Shown: positions 5,006 to 10,700, counted from the stretch's first letter. The stretch: DNA of 10,776 nt from an uncultured Alphaproteobacteria bacterium (GCA_944391365.1 CALXTH010000147.1:1-10776); one strand, 5' to 3'. Made by a program: numbers and translations. The notes: generated from the letters alone by a model not told the origin.

Positions 5006-6457
5006 ATGATGAAAATACGTTATGTTTTATTGTTATCCGTATCTTGTCTCGGCCTCGGCTCTCTTGCCCATGCCGGACTCATTCCTGATATCACCCCGGT
5101 TGGGAAGAATACATTTATCTTCACACACACATCTAATGACACACACCTTGCTTCCCAATCCAAACTTCTTTCCGCTTCTGTCATTGCGAGGAGGACATTG
5201 TCCAACGAAGCAATCCATTCTTATTATTATGGATCGCCACGGCGAATAAATTCGCCTCGCGATGACACAGATGATTTTTTATCTACTCATCCTGTCCTTC
5301 CCTATCAAGGGAAGGAACGCTGTAGCTTGTCTCCGATATTCCCTCTCTTGATAGAGAGGGTTAGGGTGAGTAGAAGTTTTCCAATCCCGGCACAAGGCGC
5401 ACGTAGTGCGTTTCAAGTCCCAATCTCTCAATCGCTAACCGACCGGGTCAAGCTGCGCCAGCTTGCGAGCGTCTGTTTTATTACCGACGCGGGGAATTGT
5501 GCCGGTGGAGAGTATGGCGGAGCGAATACCCCGGACAGTTCTTCCTCTGGACCAGGCTCAAGCTCCTCCGGCGGAGAATGTGATCCTGCTGACGCATGGT
5601 GTCTCAACAACAAACAACGCTGTGACTGGGAAGGATATACACTGACCTCGTGCAGTTCTGTTCAAACCCCGGTTAATTATTGCCCATACGACAATACTTA
5701 TTTTGAAAAATGCGTTTGCAAACCGGGACTGGTCACCTGTACCAAGCCTTATTACGGTGTCGGGGAAAGCTGTGGTGGAAAGTACGCTTCGTGCAAATTA
5801 GACAATCCCCGAGCTTGCAAAGAAGACGGCTATACGCAAACCGGAAGCTGTAACTCGGTTCAGAACATCAACAAACGCTGTCCGTATGACGCCAATTATT
5901 TTGATAAATGCGTTTGCCGCTCTGACCTTTATACCTGTTCATCGCCGTTACAGGGTGTCGGTACCACCTGCGGTGGGAAATATGCCTCCTGCCAGTGTCC
6001 AAGCTCTTACCAAACTTGCTCCTGCGGTGCGGCAGCCGGAGCTTCCTCTTGCACTTGGAACGGCACAACCAAATACTCGTCCTGTAAAAAATGCTGCACG
6101 GATACTTGCCCTTCTTACACTTTGTCATCATCTTCGTCTTGCAGTTATGGGGCAACAAGCTGCTATGATACCTGCTACGGAAAAACATGGTATAAATGCA
6201 AATCCGCCCCTTCTTCCTCCTCGTCATCAAGTTCATCTTCTTCCAGCTCTGGCAGTTCCTCTTCATCGTCCGGTTCATCATCTTCTTCCTCATCAAGTTC
6301 TTCTGGTAGTGCAACATGTTCTGGAAGTTATTTAATACACTGCGACGGAGGTTACACCCCTTGCTCTCAAGCTACAGAAAAATGTCGTCAAGAAGGAGGA
6401 AGTCCTTCATATGTCGGAGATACAGGATATCACAAATATTACAACTGTAACTGCTAA
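5006..6457 (+). CDS. Secreted Cys- and Ser-rich protein with in-frame palindromic repeat insertions
   Basis: This encodes a 483-residue exported protein of unknown function. AAGGAG (4995-5000) precedes two adjacent ATGs (5006 and 5009); the second, 8 nt away, is equally likely. Residues 2-25 form a signal peptide ending LAHA, with GLIPD after it. Residues about 58-157 are translated from repeat DNA: palindromic element 1 (58-89), element 2 (93-123) and a dispersed repeat (143-157). This stretch is Arg/Ser-rich and unlike the rest. A Ser/Gly linker follows, then two tandem Cys-rich modules (206-263 and 271-329; pattern C-GYT-C-CPYD-YF-KCVC-CGGKYASC), a further Cys-dense region, a Ser/Gly tract (403-435) and a small Cys-containing tail ending NCNC. 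Many cysteines suggest disulphide bonding after export. The modules resemble those of the divergent 3929-4681 protein. No catalytic motif is seen; a surface or extracellular structural role is an inference. Its strong promoter suggests it is expressed despite the insertions. Confidence 0.82.
   Translation: MMKIRYVLLLSVSCLGLGSLAHAGLIPDITPVGKNTFIFTHTSNDTHLASQSKLLSASVIARRTLSNEAIHSYYYGSPRRINSPRDDTDDFLSTHPVLPYQGKERCSLSPIFPLLIERVRVSRSFPIPAQGARSAFQVPISQSLTDRVKLRQLASVCFITDAGNCAGGEYGGANTPDSSSSGPGSSSSGGECDPADAWCLNNKQRCDWEGYTLTSCSSVQTPVNYCPYDNTYFEKCVCKPGLVTCTKPYYGVGESCGGKYASCKLDNPRACKEDGYTQTGSCNSVQNINKRCPYDANYFDKCVCRSDLYTCSSPLQGVGTTCGGKYASCQCPSSYQTCSCGAAAGASSCTWNGTTKYSSCKKCCTDTCPSYTLSSSSSCSYGATSCYDTCYGKTWYKCKSAPSSSSSSSSSSSSSGSSSSSSGSSSSSSSSSSGSATCSGSYLIHCDGGYTPCSQATEKCRQEGGSPSYVGDTGYHKYYNCNC
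5177..5271. repeat. Palindromic element 1, in frame inside the secreted-protein gene
   Basis: The outer inverted repeat GTCATTGCGAGG (5180-5191) pairs with CCTCGCGATGAC (5255-5266), 11 of 12. Inside are three arms: GGAC-ATT-GTCC (5193-5203), GCAATCCAT/ATGGATCGC (5210-5218 and 5229-5237) and a perfect GGCGAAT-AA-ATTCGCC (5241-5256). From memory, the strings GTCATTGCGAGG and CGAAGCAATCC are typical of a short interspersed repeat found in many unrelated bacterial genomes. It is read as SVIARRTLSNEAIHSYYYG and following residues with no stop. Confidence 0.75.
5282..5374. repeat. Palindromic element 2, in frame, with nested hairpins
   Basis: The outer inverted repeat TCTACTCATCCT (5282-5293) pairs with AGGGTGAGTAGA (5363-5374), 11 of 12. 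Each half also folds on itself: CCTTCCC-TATCAA-GGGAAGG (5296-5315) and CCCTCTC-TTGATA-GAGAGGG (5341-5360). The left 34 bases match the reverse complement of the right end at 27 of 34 positions. It resembles, from memory, a widespread repeat whose translation reads like PHPNPLPQGE. It is translated here as LSTHPVLPYQGKER to IERVRVSR. Confidence 0.75.
5433..5476 (+). repeat. Coding copy of the dispersed repeat (partner at 4868-4911)
   Basis: This sequence is translated as SLTDRVKLRQLASVC and contains the near-palindrome AAGCTGCGCCAGCTT. It matches the spacer copy at 28 of the first 34 bases and stays alignable to the Cys codon. It lies between palindromic element 2 and the start of the Ser/Gly linker. 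A further short palindrome, CGCAC-GTA-GTGCG (5398-5410), lies just upstream. Confidence 0.6.
5621..5794 (+). repeat. Tandem Cys-rich module, copy 1
   Basis: Residues 206-263 of the secreted protein: CDWEGYTLTSC, CPYDNTYFEKCVC, VTC and CGGKYASC. It aligns without large gaps to copy 2 at 5816-5992, which indicates an internal duplication of a module of about 58 residues with eight regularly placed cysteines. Confidence 0.8.
5816..5992 (+). repeat. Tandem Cys-rich module, copy 2
   Basis: Residues 271-329: CKEDGYTQTGSC, CPYDANYFDKCVC, YTC and CGGKYASC. The cysteine and aromatic positions match copy 1, with synonymous and conservative differences, so the duplication is old and appears to be under protein-level constraint. 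Confidence 0.8.
6212..6310 (+). repeat. Ser/Gly low-complexity tract
   Basis: Residues 403-435 read S13-G-S6-G-S10-G-S. All six serine codons occur (TCT, TCC, TCG, TCA, AGT, AGC) in mixed order. The tract is repetitive in protein but not a clean DNA microsatellite, which fits a flexible linker held by selection. A shorter Ser/Gly linker precedes the Cys modules near residue 180. Confidence 0.85.
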
Positions 6458-6509
6458 TAAAGAAGAGCATATCAAAATAAAATCATCAAAATCATGTTAA
6501 CCTCACAAA

Positions 6510-6537
6510 AACATTGAAATCTATAAAAATCAATGTT
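6510..6537. repeat. Perfect 8-bp inverted repeat at the start of the AT-rich gene
   Basis: AACATTGA (6510-6517) and TCAATGTT (6530-6537) are separated by 12 AT-rich bases, and the right arm overlaps the first possible ATG at 6533. It could be an operator or a weak hairpin; on the minus strand the stem is followed by a T-rich stretch. Its role is unknown. Confidence 0.4.
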
Positions 6538-7003
6538 AAACATGAGACTGAAATTTATTTTTATTTCTATAATTTATAAAGAGGGACAGGACGTATCAAA
6601 GGAATACCCCTCGTTAAATAAACCTGAAACAATTATGAACAGAAGTTATTTATTAAAAATTATCGAAAAAAACTTTATAATTTTCGATAAGGATGAAACC
6701 TCAAAAAGAATTGCCGATAACTATTGGTTTGACGAATTTCTGAGAAAACTCGTTCAAGAACAAAGCAGCAAACTGGATAAAGAAGAGTTTCGGGGTTCAC
6801 TGCATACAACATTCTGCAAAGCAACCGAAAACATCTTAAAAAGAATAAGAAATGACCGCAATTATTTCTTTGAATGGGAAAAAATAGTCGATACATCACT
6901 GCTGATTATTTCCATTTATTACCACTATTCAGCCGTTTGCGAACCAATATTAATGTATGATTTCATCAGAAAAATCATGAAGGAAAAAATTCTTTTGGTC
7001 TGA
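6533..7003 (+). CDS. Hypothetical AT-rich orphan protein
   Basis: I do not recognise this protein, which is at most 156 residues. It is Lys/Glu/Ile-rich and charged in the middle (FDKDETSKRIADNYWFDEFL, KLDKEEFRGSLHTTF, KRIRNDRNYFFEWEK), with a hydrophobic aromatic stretch near the end (SLLIISIYYHYSAV) that could be buried or membrane-facing. The start is uncertain. ATGs at 6533 and 6542 lack a ribosome site. A GAGG/AGGA stretch at about 6581-6590 has no start codon at the right distance, and the next ATG is at 6635. Base composition is clearly more AT-rich than its neighbours, with many AAA, ATT and TTA codons, which suggests horizontal acquisition or an old mobile remnant. A good terminator (7022-7057) right after the stop supports a real transcription unit. 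It has no partner gene in the same direction. Confidence 0.6.
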   Translation: MLNMRLKFIFISIIYKEGQDVSKEYPSLNKPETIMNRSYLLKIIEKNFIIFDKDETSKRIADNYWFDEFLRKLVQEQSSKLDKEEFRGSLHTTFCKATENILKRIRNDRNYFFEWEKIVDTSLLIISIYYHYSAVCEPILMYDFIRKIMKEKILLV

Positions 7004-7021
7004 CTTCCAAACAATAACTGA

Positions 7022-7057
7022 AATAACCGTCCGCCTGAAACCGACGGTTATTTTTTT
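7022..7057 (+). terminator. Intrinsic terminator after the AT-rich gene
   Basis: A perfect 9-bp stem, ATAACCGTC (7023-7031) with GACGGTTAT (7043-7051), has an 11-nt loop and is followed by seven T residues. It lies 20 nt past the stop at 7003. Confidence 0.88.
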
Positions 7058-7116
7058 GCTCAAAAACAATACCCCAAAAAAACAGCAGCAGTCAAAACAA
7101 ACTATTATTGATTTAT

Positions 7117-7143
7117 AAAGAAAAAGCCGCCATTTCTGACGAC
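7117..7143 (-). terminator. Likely terminator of tRNA-Pro
   Basis: On the minus strand, GTCGTC and GGCGGC (7143-7138 and 7131-7126) can form a 6-bp RNA stem with two G-U pairs around a 6-nt loop. It is followed at once by TTTTTCTTT and begins about 10 nt after the tRNA CCA end. Confidence 0.5.
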
Positions 7144-7153
7144 TTGTTAGTAT

Positions 7154-7230
7154 TGGTCGGATTGACTGGACTCGAACCAGCGACCTCTTCGACCCGAACG
7201 AAGCGTTCTACCAGGCTGAACTACAATCCG
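7154..7230 (-). tRNA. tRNA-Pro (anticodon CGG), CCA end encoded
   Basis: The reverse complement folds into a complete 77-nt cloverleaf. The acceptor is CGGATTG/CAATCCG, the D arm GTTC-AGCCTGGTA-GAAC, the anticodon stem CTTCG/CGAAG with loop TTCGGGT, the variable region AGGTC, and the T arm GCTGG-TTCGAGT-CCAGT. The loop places CGG at positions 34-36, which reads the proline codon CCG. The first acceptor pair C-G and discriminator A are the usual bacterial tRNA-Pro identity features. CCA is encoded at 7156-7154. I see no attachment-site repeat or integrase next to it. Confidence 0.95.
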
Positions 7231-7248
7231 TTTTCCAAAACAAAGCTA

Positions 7249-7276
7249 TATTTAACACATAAATTTTTTTTTGCAA
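7249..7276 (-). promoter_or_regulatory. Possible tRNA-Pro promoter
   Basis: On the minus strand, TTGCAA (7276-7271) and TAAATA (7254-7249) are 16 bp apart with an A tract between. A start near 7242 would lie about a dozen bases before the mature tRNA. Both hexamers are imperfect. Confidence 0.3.
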
Positions 7277-7285
7277 GAACTAATT

Positions 7286-7627
7286 TTAATTTTTTTTGCC
7301 TCCCGGCACAATACAGGTCGACAAATCATAAAAGCTGGCCACAACCCGTTCCCGCGCCATCAAAAAAATCGTCCGGCATTCATAATTCGGCATTCCGCTG
7401 TACACGCGGTTCAAAGACACCGTATTATAAATCAGATAAACCCTCAGACGTTCATCTTCCGTCTCTTCATGATAAATCATATCCGGCCGGCCGAAATCCC
7501 GCACCAAATCTTTTTCAGTCTGACCGACATATTCGGAAAACCGGGGCACAAAATTCTCCGACATCCGGGGCGATTCACACCCGCACAATCCTAAAAAAAC
7601 AAAAAATAAAAAACAAATTTTTTTCAT
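7286..7627 (-). CDS. Small predicted lipoprotein
   Basis: This encodes a 113-residue lipoprotein. MKKICFLFFVFLGLCGCESP is a lipoprotein signal with the lipobox LCGC, so the Cys after LCG (residue 17) would be lipidated. The mature part begins with SPRMSENFVPRFSEYVG and contains YVGQTEKDLVRDFGRPD, a phrase common in small envelope lipoproteins distantly like SmpA/BamE-type folds, where a short helix precedes a beta sheet. CRTIFLMARERVVASFYDLSTC follows, and two Cys could form a disulphide. ATG 7627 is used; a TTG two codons upstream (7633) is less likely. The ribosome site is weak (TGAG). It is downstream of the nuclease gene by 97 nt on the same strand. A TATAAT-like box at 7665-7660 has no convincing -35, so both co-transcription and a separate promoter are possible. 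The role is unknown. Confidence 0.75.
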   Translation of the reverse strand: MKKICFLFFVFLGLCGCESPRMSENFVPRFSEYVGQTEKDLVRDFGRPDMIYHEETEDERLRVYLIYNTVSLNRVYSGMPNYECRTIFLMARERVVASFYDLSTCIVPGGKKN

Positions 7628-7724
7628 AATCAATGCTCAGTAACAAAACGCTGTATTTTATTATAACCGCCAAAATTTTAATTCCCGGTTAATAACAAAA
7701 ACAGTTTTCCGCCATTGCTACCCC

Positions 7725-8213
7725 TCATTTCTTTTTTAAAAGCCGCCAAAACTCCGGACGCATAAACTTTCCCTGCCAAATTCCCCGTCCGGCTTTTCTG
7801 GCCTCTTTTTCGGCCGGAACAAAAGAGTCATCATAACGATCATAGGCCACCGCCTGCCCGGCTCTGACCATTTCCGCATTAAGATTCTTGCCTCCGGCAT
7901 AACAAAAAGCCACCACCCGGTGATACCGGTCAATTTCAACCGGTTCACAACGCACTTTTTTCCCCTTCACCAACCGCTGCAAATACGTCGTCGCCCGCAC
8001 ACCACAGGCATAAGCCAGGCCTTTGGCCATATAACAAGATTGCTTATACTCCGGCGCATCCATTCCTTCCAGACGCACCTCCCGCCCACCGACGACCAAA
8101 CTGTCGCCGTCAATCACCCGAACCTTATCGGAAACCCAGGGGGGTAGCGCCGCAGCACCGGACGGCTGAACCGTGCAAAACCAAAACAACATCATCAAAA
8201 CCAGAATTTTCAT
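7725..8213 (-). CDS. Secreted thermonuclease (SNase)-family nuclease
   Basis: This encodes a 162-residue staphylococcal-nuclease-like protein, expected to cut DNA or RNA with a Ca2+-type active site outside the cytoplasm. A hydrophobic signal peptide (MKILVLMMLFWFCTVQPSGAAA) is followed by the OB-fold nuclease domain: KVRVIDGDSLVVGGREVRLEGMDAPE gives the metal-binding Asp and the family Arg and Glu (RLxGxDAPE). DRYHRVVAF supplies the second catalytic Arg region, and LNAEMVRAGQAVAYDRY and EARKAGRGIWQ are further conserved family motifs. Cysteines at about residues 60 and 70 flank the APE loop and may pair. The ATG at 8213 has AGGAGG 11 nt upstream. TATTAT at 8245-8240 on the minus strand may be its -10, though the -35 is weak. 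It is divergent from the lipoprotein gene at 8367 and upstream of the small lipoprotein. It could be nutritional or envelope-associated; the substrate is not determined by the sequence. Confidence 0.9.
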   Translation of the reverse strand: MKILVLMMLFWFCTVQPSGAAALPPWVSDKVRVIDGDSLVVGGREVRLEGMDAPEYKQSCYMAKGLAYACGVRATTYLQRLVKGKKVRCEPVEIDRYHRVVAFCYAGGKNLNAEMVRAGQAVAYDRYDDSFVPAEKEARKAGRGIWQGKFMRPEFWRLLKKK

Positions 8214-8302
8214 TTCCGTTCTGTCCTCCTCTGCTTACCATAATACCCAAACTTAAAAATGTGTTTAATAACCTGAAAAAATCCTTTGGTGTTTTGAAAA
8301 GT

Positions 8303-8330
8303 TTGACTTATGATAACTTCTGTTTATAAA
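8303..8330 (+). promoter_or_regulatory. Sigma-70-type promoter of the 8367-9206 lipoprotein gene
   Basis: TTGACT (8303-8308), a 16-bp spacer and TATAAA (8325-8330), with an expected start near 8337. The ATG at 8310 lies between the two boxes, so a transcript from here cannot use it. This moves the likely start to GTG 8367. Confidence 0.65.
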
Positions 8331-8366
8331 CACTCGGAAAATCGAAATTTAAGGAATAATAAAACC

Positions 8367-9206
8367 GTGTCTGGCAGCTTAAGCAAAAAATTGTTCTGTG
8401 GCGTAATGGCTCTCACCCTCTGCGGATGCGGACTACGCACGCGCAGCCTGAAGGATTTTCTGAACAATCCGTTCAATGAACAAACCATCGTTGAAAACGC
8501 ACATCTGCGTCACCCGAGCTCGGTTATCGTCTGCCGGGCCAGACAATGTGCGCCGGCTAAATTATCCATGAGTCGTGAATACATCCACAATTCGCTGCTG
8601 CATTTGTTTCAGAACAACAGTCGCCAAACAGCTCTGGTTTGTGAGGGGGATCCCTCTACCCATACCTGCACGGAAAATTATATCCAGCTTCCGGCCACCA
8701 TCGGCATTGTTCCCGGCTATGTTTATATTGACTCCGCCAAGGTTACCGATGTCAATGTCGCCAAAGGCAACACCGAGCTAAGGCTCGTCCTGAACTATAA
8801 TGTAACCTACAACGGCCAGACCCCGGATTGTCTGCCGTCAAAAACTCTGCTGTATGTAAAAAGCACCTCAAATATTATCATGGAAGATTCGGGCTATATG
8901 TGCAAAATGAACGCCCTTGGCCAAACCTCAATTAAAACCCTGTTCTCCATTGATTATATTGACCTTGATTTTGGTTTTGTCGGCGGCTATTACTCCATCG
9001 GTTTATCCGGCCCGACTTACGGCGGCGCAACCGGCTATATGCTGCTCCGCCTGCCGACTGATGCTTATCCGCTGGCGCCGAACCTCCGCAAGCCCAGAAA
9101 GACCAAAACGCCTGACGCCGCTTTTGACATCCTGGAACAGGAAAACCCTGTGACAAACAGCGTTTATAAAAACACCAACGTCAGCGTCTTCCCGATAAAG
9201 AAATAA
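8367..9206 (+). CDS. Predicted lipoprotein of unknown function (GTG start)
   Basis: This encodes a 279-residue predicted lipoprotein. From GTG 8367 the N-terminus is MSGSLSKKLFCGVMALTLCG followed by the Cys of the lipobox LCGC, a normal length for a lipoprotein signal. AAGGA (8351-8355) lies 11 nt upstream. A longer reading from ATG 8310 would add 19 polar residues before the signal and would start inside the promoter. I do not recognise the mature protein. It has paired cysteines (VIVCRARQCAP; CEGDPSTHTC; DCLPS with YMCKM), a region rich in beta-prone sequence (IGIVPGYVYIDSAKVTDV, LVLNYNVTYNGQT), a Gly/Tyr-rich segment (FGFVGGYYSIGLSGPTYGG) and a charged tail with KPRKTKTP. An envelope-anchored periplasmic role is inferred from the lipobox. 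It is read divergently from the nuclease gene and converges on the acidic-protein gene. Confidence 0.8.
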   Translation: MSGSLSKKLFCGVMALTLCGCGLRTRSLKDFLNNPFNEQTIVENAHLRHPSSVIVCRARQCAPAKLSMSREYIHNSLLHLFQNNSRQTALVCEGDPSTHTCTENYIQLPATIGIVPGYVYIDSAKVTDVNVAKGNTELRLVLNYNVTYNGQTPDCLPSKTLLYVKSTSNIIMEDSGYMCKMNALGQTSIKTLFSIDYIDLDFGFVGGYYSIGLSGPTYGGATGYMLLRLPTDAYPLAPNLRKPRKTKTPDAAFDILEQENPVTNSVYKNTNVSVFPIKK

Positions 9207-9274
9207 CCGCCTGCCCGGAAAAACAACCCCGGTGTAATCGTTTTCCCGTTCACTTCTGCCCGGCCAAAAGCATT

Positions 9275-10561
9275 TCAGCGGCGATAGGTAAAATAGCGCG
9301 GAACTTCATACAAAACAATCCGTGATATATTCCTGAACGACATTTTCTTAACACCATAAGTAATTTCTCCGTTTGGAGAAGGAAGCCGCCCGTTGCGCAA
9401 CTGATACTCCCGCACATCGCGAATACCCATAAACCAGCCGTTGTCAAAATGCACCCCCCAGCCATAAGAAGACTGGCTGGCATTAATTTGAATGGCATGG
9501 CACTTATCATTGCCCGAAAATTCACCTTGCAGGGAATGACTATCAACAACAAAATATTCATCACTCAAATAGCCGCTGTATTCCCGGGCATACAAATCAT
9601 CATTATTCTGATACCCGGCATCAGTTTCCGCCTCCGTCGCAGGTGTCTCGGAAACCGGCAAAGCCTCGGTTTCCTCAACCGGTTCCGCAGCCTCGGGAAA
9701 AATTTCTGCCTCCTCGCTCAACGGAGAAACCGCTTCCGCCGTTTCATCTGAAAAATTATCCTCAACAACCTGCTCCCCGTCTGGCAAAACCTCCGTCGCC
9801 ACAATATTATCCTGTTTTTCCACATCTTCAAACTCAGCCTCCTGCTGTTCTTCCGGAGAGAGTTCAAAACGGGGAATAAAAGCCTGCTGCGCCGCCGGCT
9901 GTCCCTCATCAACAATAATATCTTCCGGCTGCAAAGACACTCCGGGCGCTTCCGTCACATCATCTTCCGTCAACAACTCATCGCCCTGTTCATCCGGAAC
10001 ATCTTCCCAGACAAAGCCATCATCCTCAACCGCCTCTCCCTGCGGCGTATCAAGCGCCTCATCCTCCCCGTCCAGCGCCGCATTCACTTCATCATCAAGA
10101 CTAAAGTCAGTCTCTCCCTCATTCTTCCACGAACGAACAAAATCCGGAACCGGCTCATCATCGCCACCCCCGGCTTCAACATCCGTCAAATCAACCTGAA
10201 CCTCTGCATCAGATGTATCCTCAGTTTTTCCGGGCTCTCCCATATCTGCCGGTTTGACAAAAAGCGGCTTTTCTTCCGGCAATGCCGACTTATCATATGT
10301 CGGGGGCGCCATATGCTCAATTCCCTCCTCATCGACAAAACCCTCGCCATAAATCGGTACAGCTTCAATTTCCGGTTCAGTCACAACTTCCGGCTCCTCG
10401 ACCACATCCGGATCCGGAACAACTTTCTGCGGAATACTGAGCTCAACCTTTCCTTCCTCAAAATTTTCCACCGGAGCCGGATTCGTTGTCCCCATCATAT
10501 CGGCATAAGTCAATGCTTCTTCTGTCGCCGTTGCAGATTTAATTTCAGATTCGTCTGTCAT
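9275..10561 (-). CDS. Highly acidic, largely disordered protein with a C-terminal globular domain
   Basis: This encodes a 428-residue protein that I do not recognise. About the first 325 residues are very rich in Glu, Asp, Pro, Val and Ala (for example VEEPEVVTEPEIEAVP, DDEVNAALDGEDEALD, EIFPEAAEPVEETEALPV), with few hydrophobic clusters. This implies a long, negatively charged disordered region. From about residue 335 a compact domain starts (LYAREYSGYLSDEYFVVDS; KCHAIQINASQSSYGWGVHF; GWFMGIRDVREYQLRNGRLP; ending EVPRYFTYRR) that is aromatic- and Arg-rich. There is no signal peptide or membrane segment, so it is probably cytoplasmic. ATG 10561 is the first Met and has only a weak GGGGAT ahead. 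The gene lies downstream of the histidine kinase gene on the same strand, but a terminator at 10627-10660 separates them. Possible roles are a scaffold or a DNA- or cation-binding protein; none is demonstrated. Confidence 0.82.
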   Translation of the reverse strand: MTDESEIKSATATEEALTYADMMGTTNPAPVENFEEGKVELSIPQKVVPDPDVVEEPEVVTEPEIEAVPIYGEGFVDEEGIEHMAPPTYDKSALPEEKPLFVKPADMGEPGKTEDTSDAEVQVDLTDVEAGGGDDEPVPDFVRSWKNEGETDFSLDDEVNAALDGEDEALDTPQGEAVEDDGFVWEDVPDEQGDELLTEDDVTEAPGVSLQPEDIIVDEGQPAAQQAFIPRFELSPEEQQEAEFEDVEKQDNIVATEVLPDGEQVVEDNFSDETAEAVSPLSEEAEIFPEAAEPVEETEALPVSETPATEAETDAGYQNNDDLYAREYSGYLSDEYFVVDSHSLQGEFSGNDKCHAIQINASQSSYGWGVHFDNGWFMGIRDVREYQLRNGRLPSPNGEITYGVKKMSFRNISRIVLYEVPRYFTYRR

Positions 10562-10626
10562 TTCAATATCCCCGAAACATACATTTATCTGTCATTAAAA
10601 CATGATAATCTTAAAATGACTTTAAT

Positions 10627-10660
10627 AAAACGCCCGATTCTTTTCAAAACCGGACGTTTT
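10627..10660 (-). terminator. Intrinsic terminator of the histidine kinase gene
   Basis: In minus-strand RNA, AAAACGUCCG (10660-10651) pairs with CGGGCGUUUU (10636-10627) over 10 bp, including one U-G pair; in plus-strand RNA the same position is a C-A mismatch. The stem ends in UUUUAUU. The orientation fits the gene ending at 10701. Confidence 0.7.
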
Positions 10661-10700
10661 AAGCTTTTCTCAAAAGAAAAAATATTTACGGACCACCGTG

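Noticed and set aside
5177..5374. CRISPR array or insertion sequence
   Set aside because: The two elements are not direct repeats with spacers, and no transposase frame or target-site duplication is visible. They are palindromic short elements.
5868..6335. Open frames of about 149 codons on both strands over the Cys/Ser-rich region
   Set aside because: They are shadows of the secreted-protein frame. Low-complexity Ser codons and few stops keep other frames open; no ribosome sites or recognisable domains are present.
7154..7230. tRNA-Pro as an integration site for a genomic island
   Set aside because: No integrase gene and no direct repeat of the tRNA 3' end are visible in the window, so there is no support for an integrated element here.
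7108..7629. Open frame of 173 codons on the plus strand across the tRNA-Pro region
   Set aside because: It is the antisense of tRNA-Pro; the LTGLEPATS phrase is the familiar false translation of a tRNA. It then runs antisense to the small lipoprotein gene.
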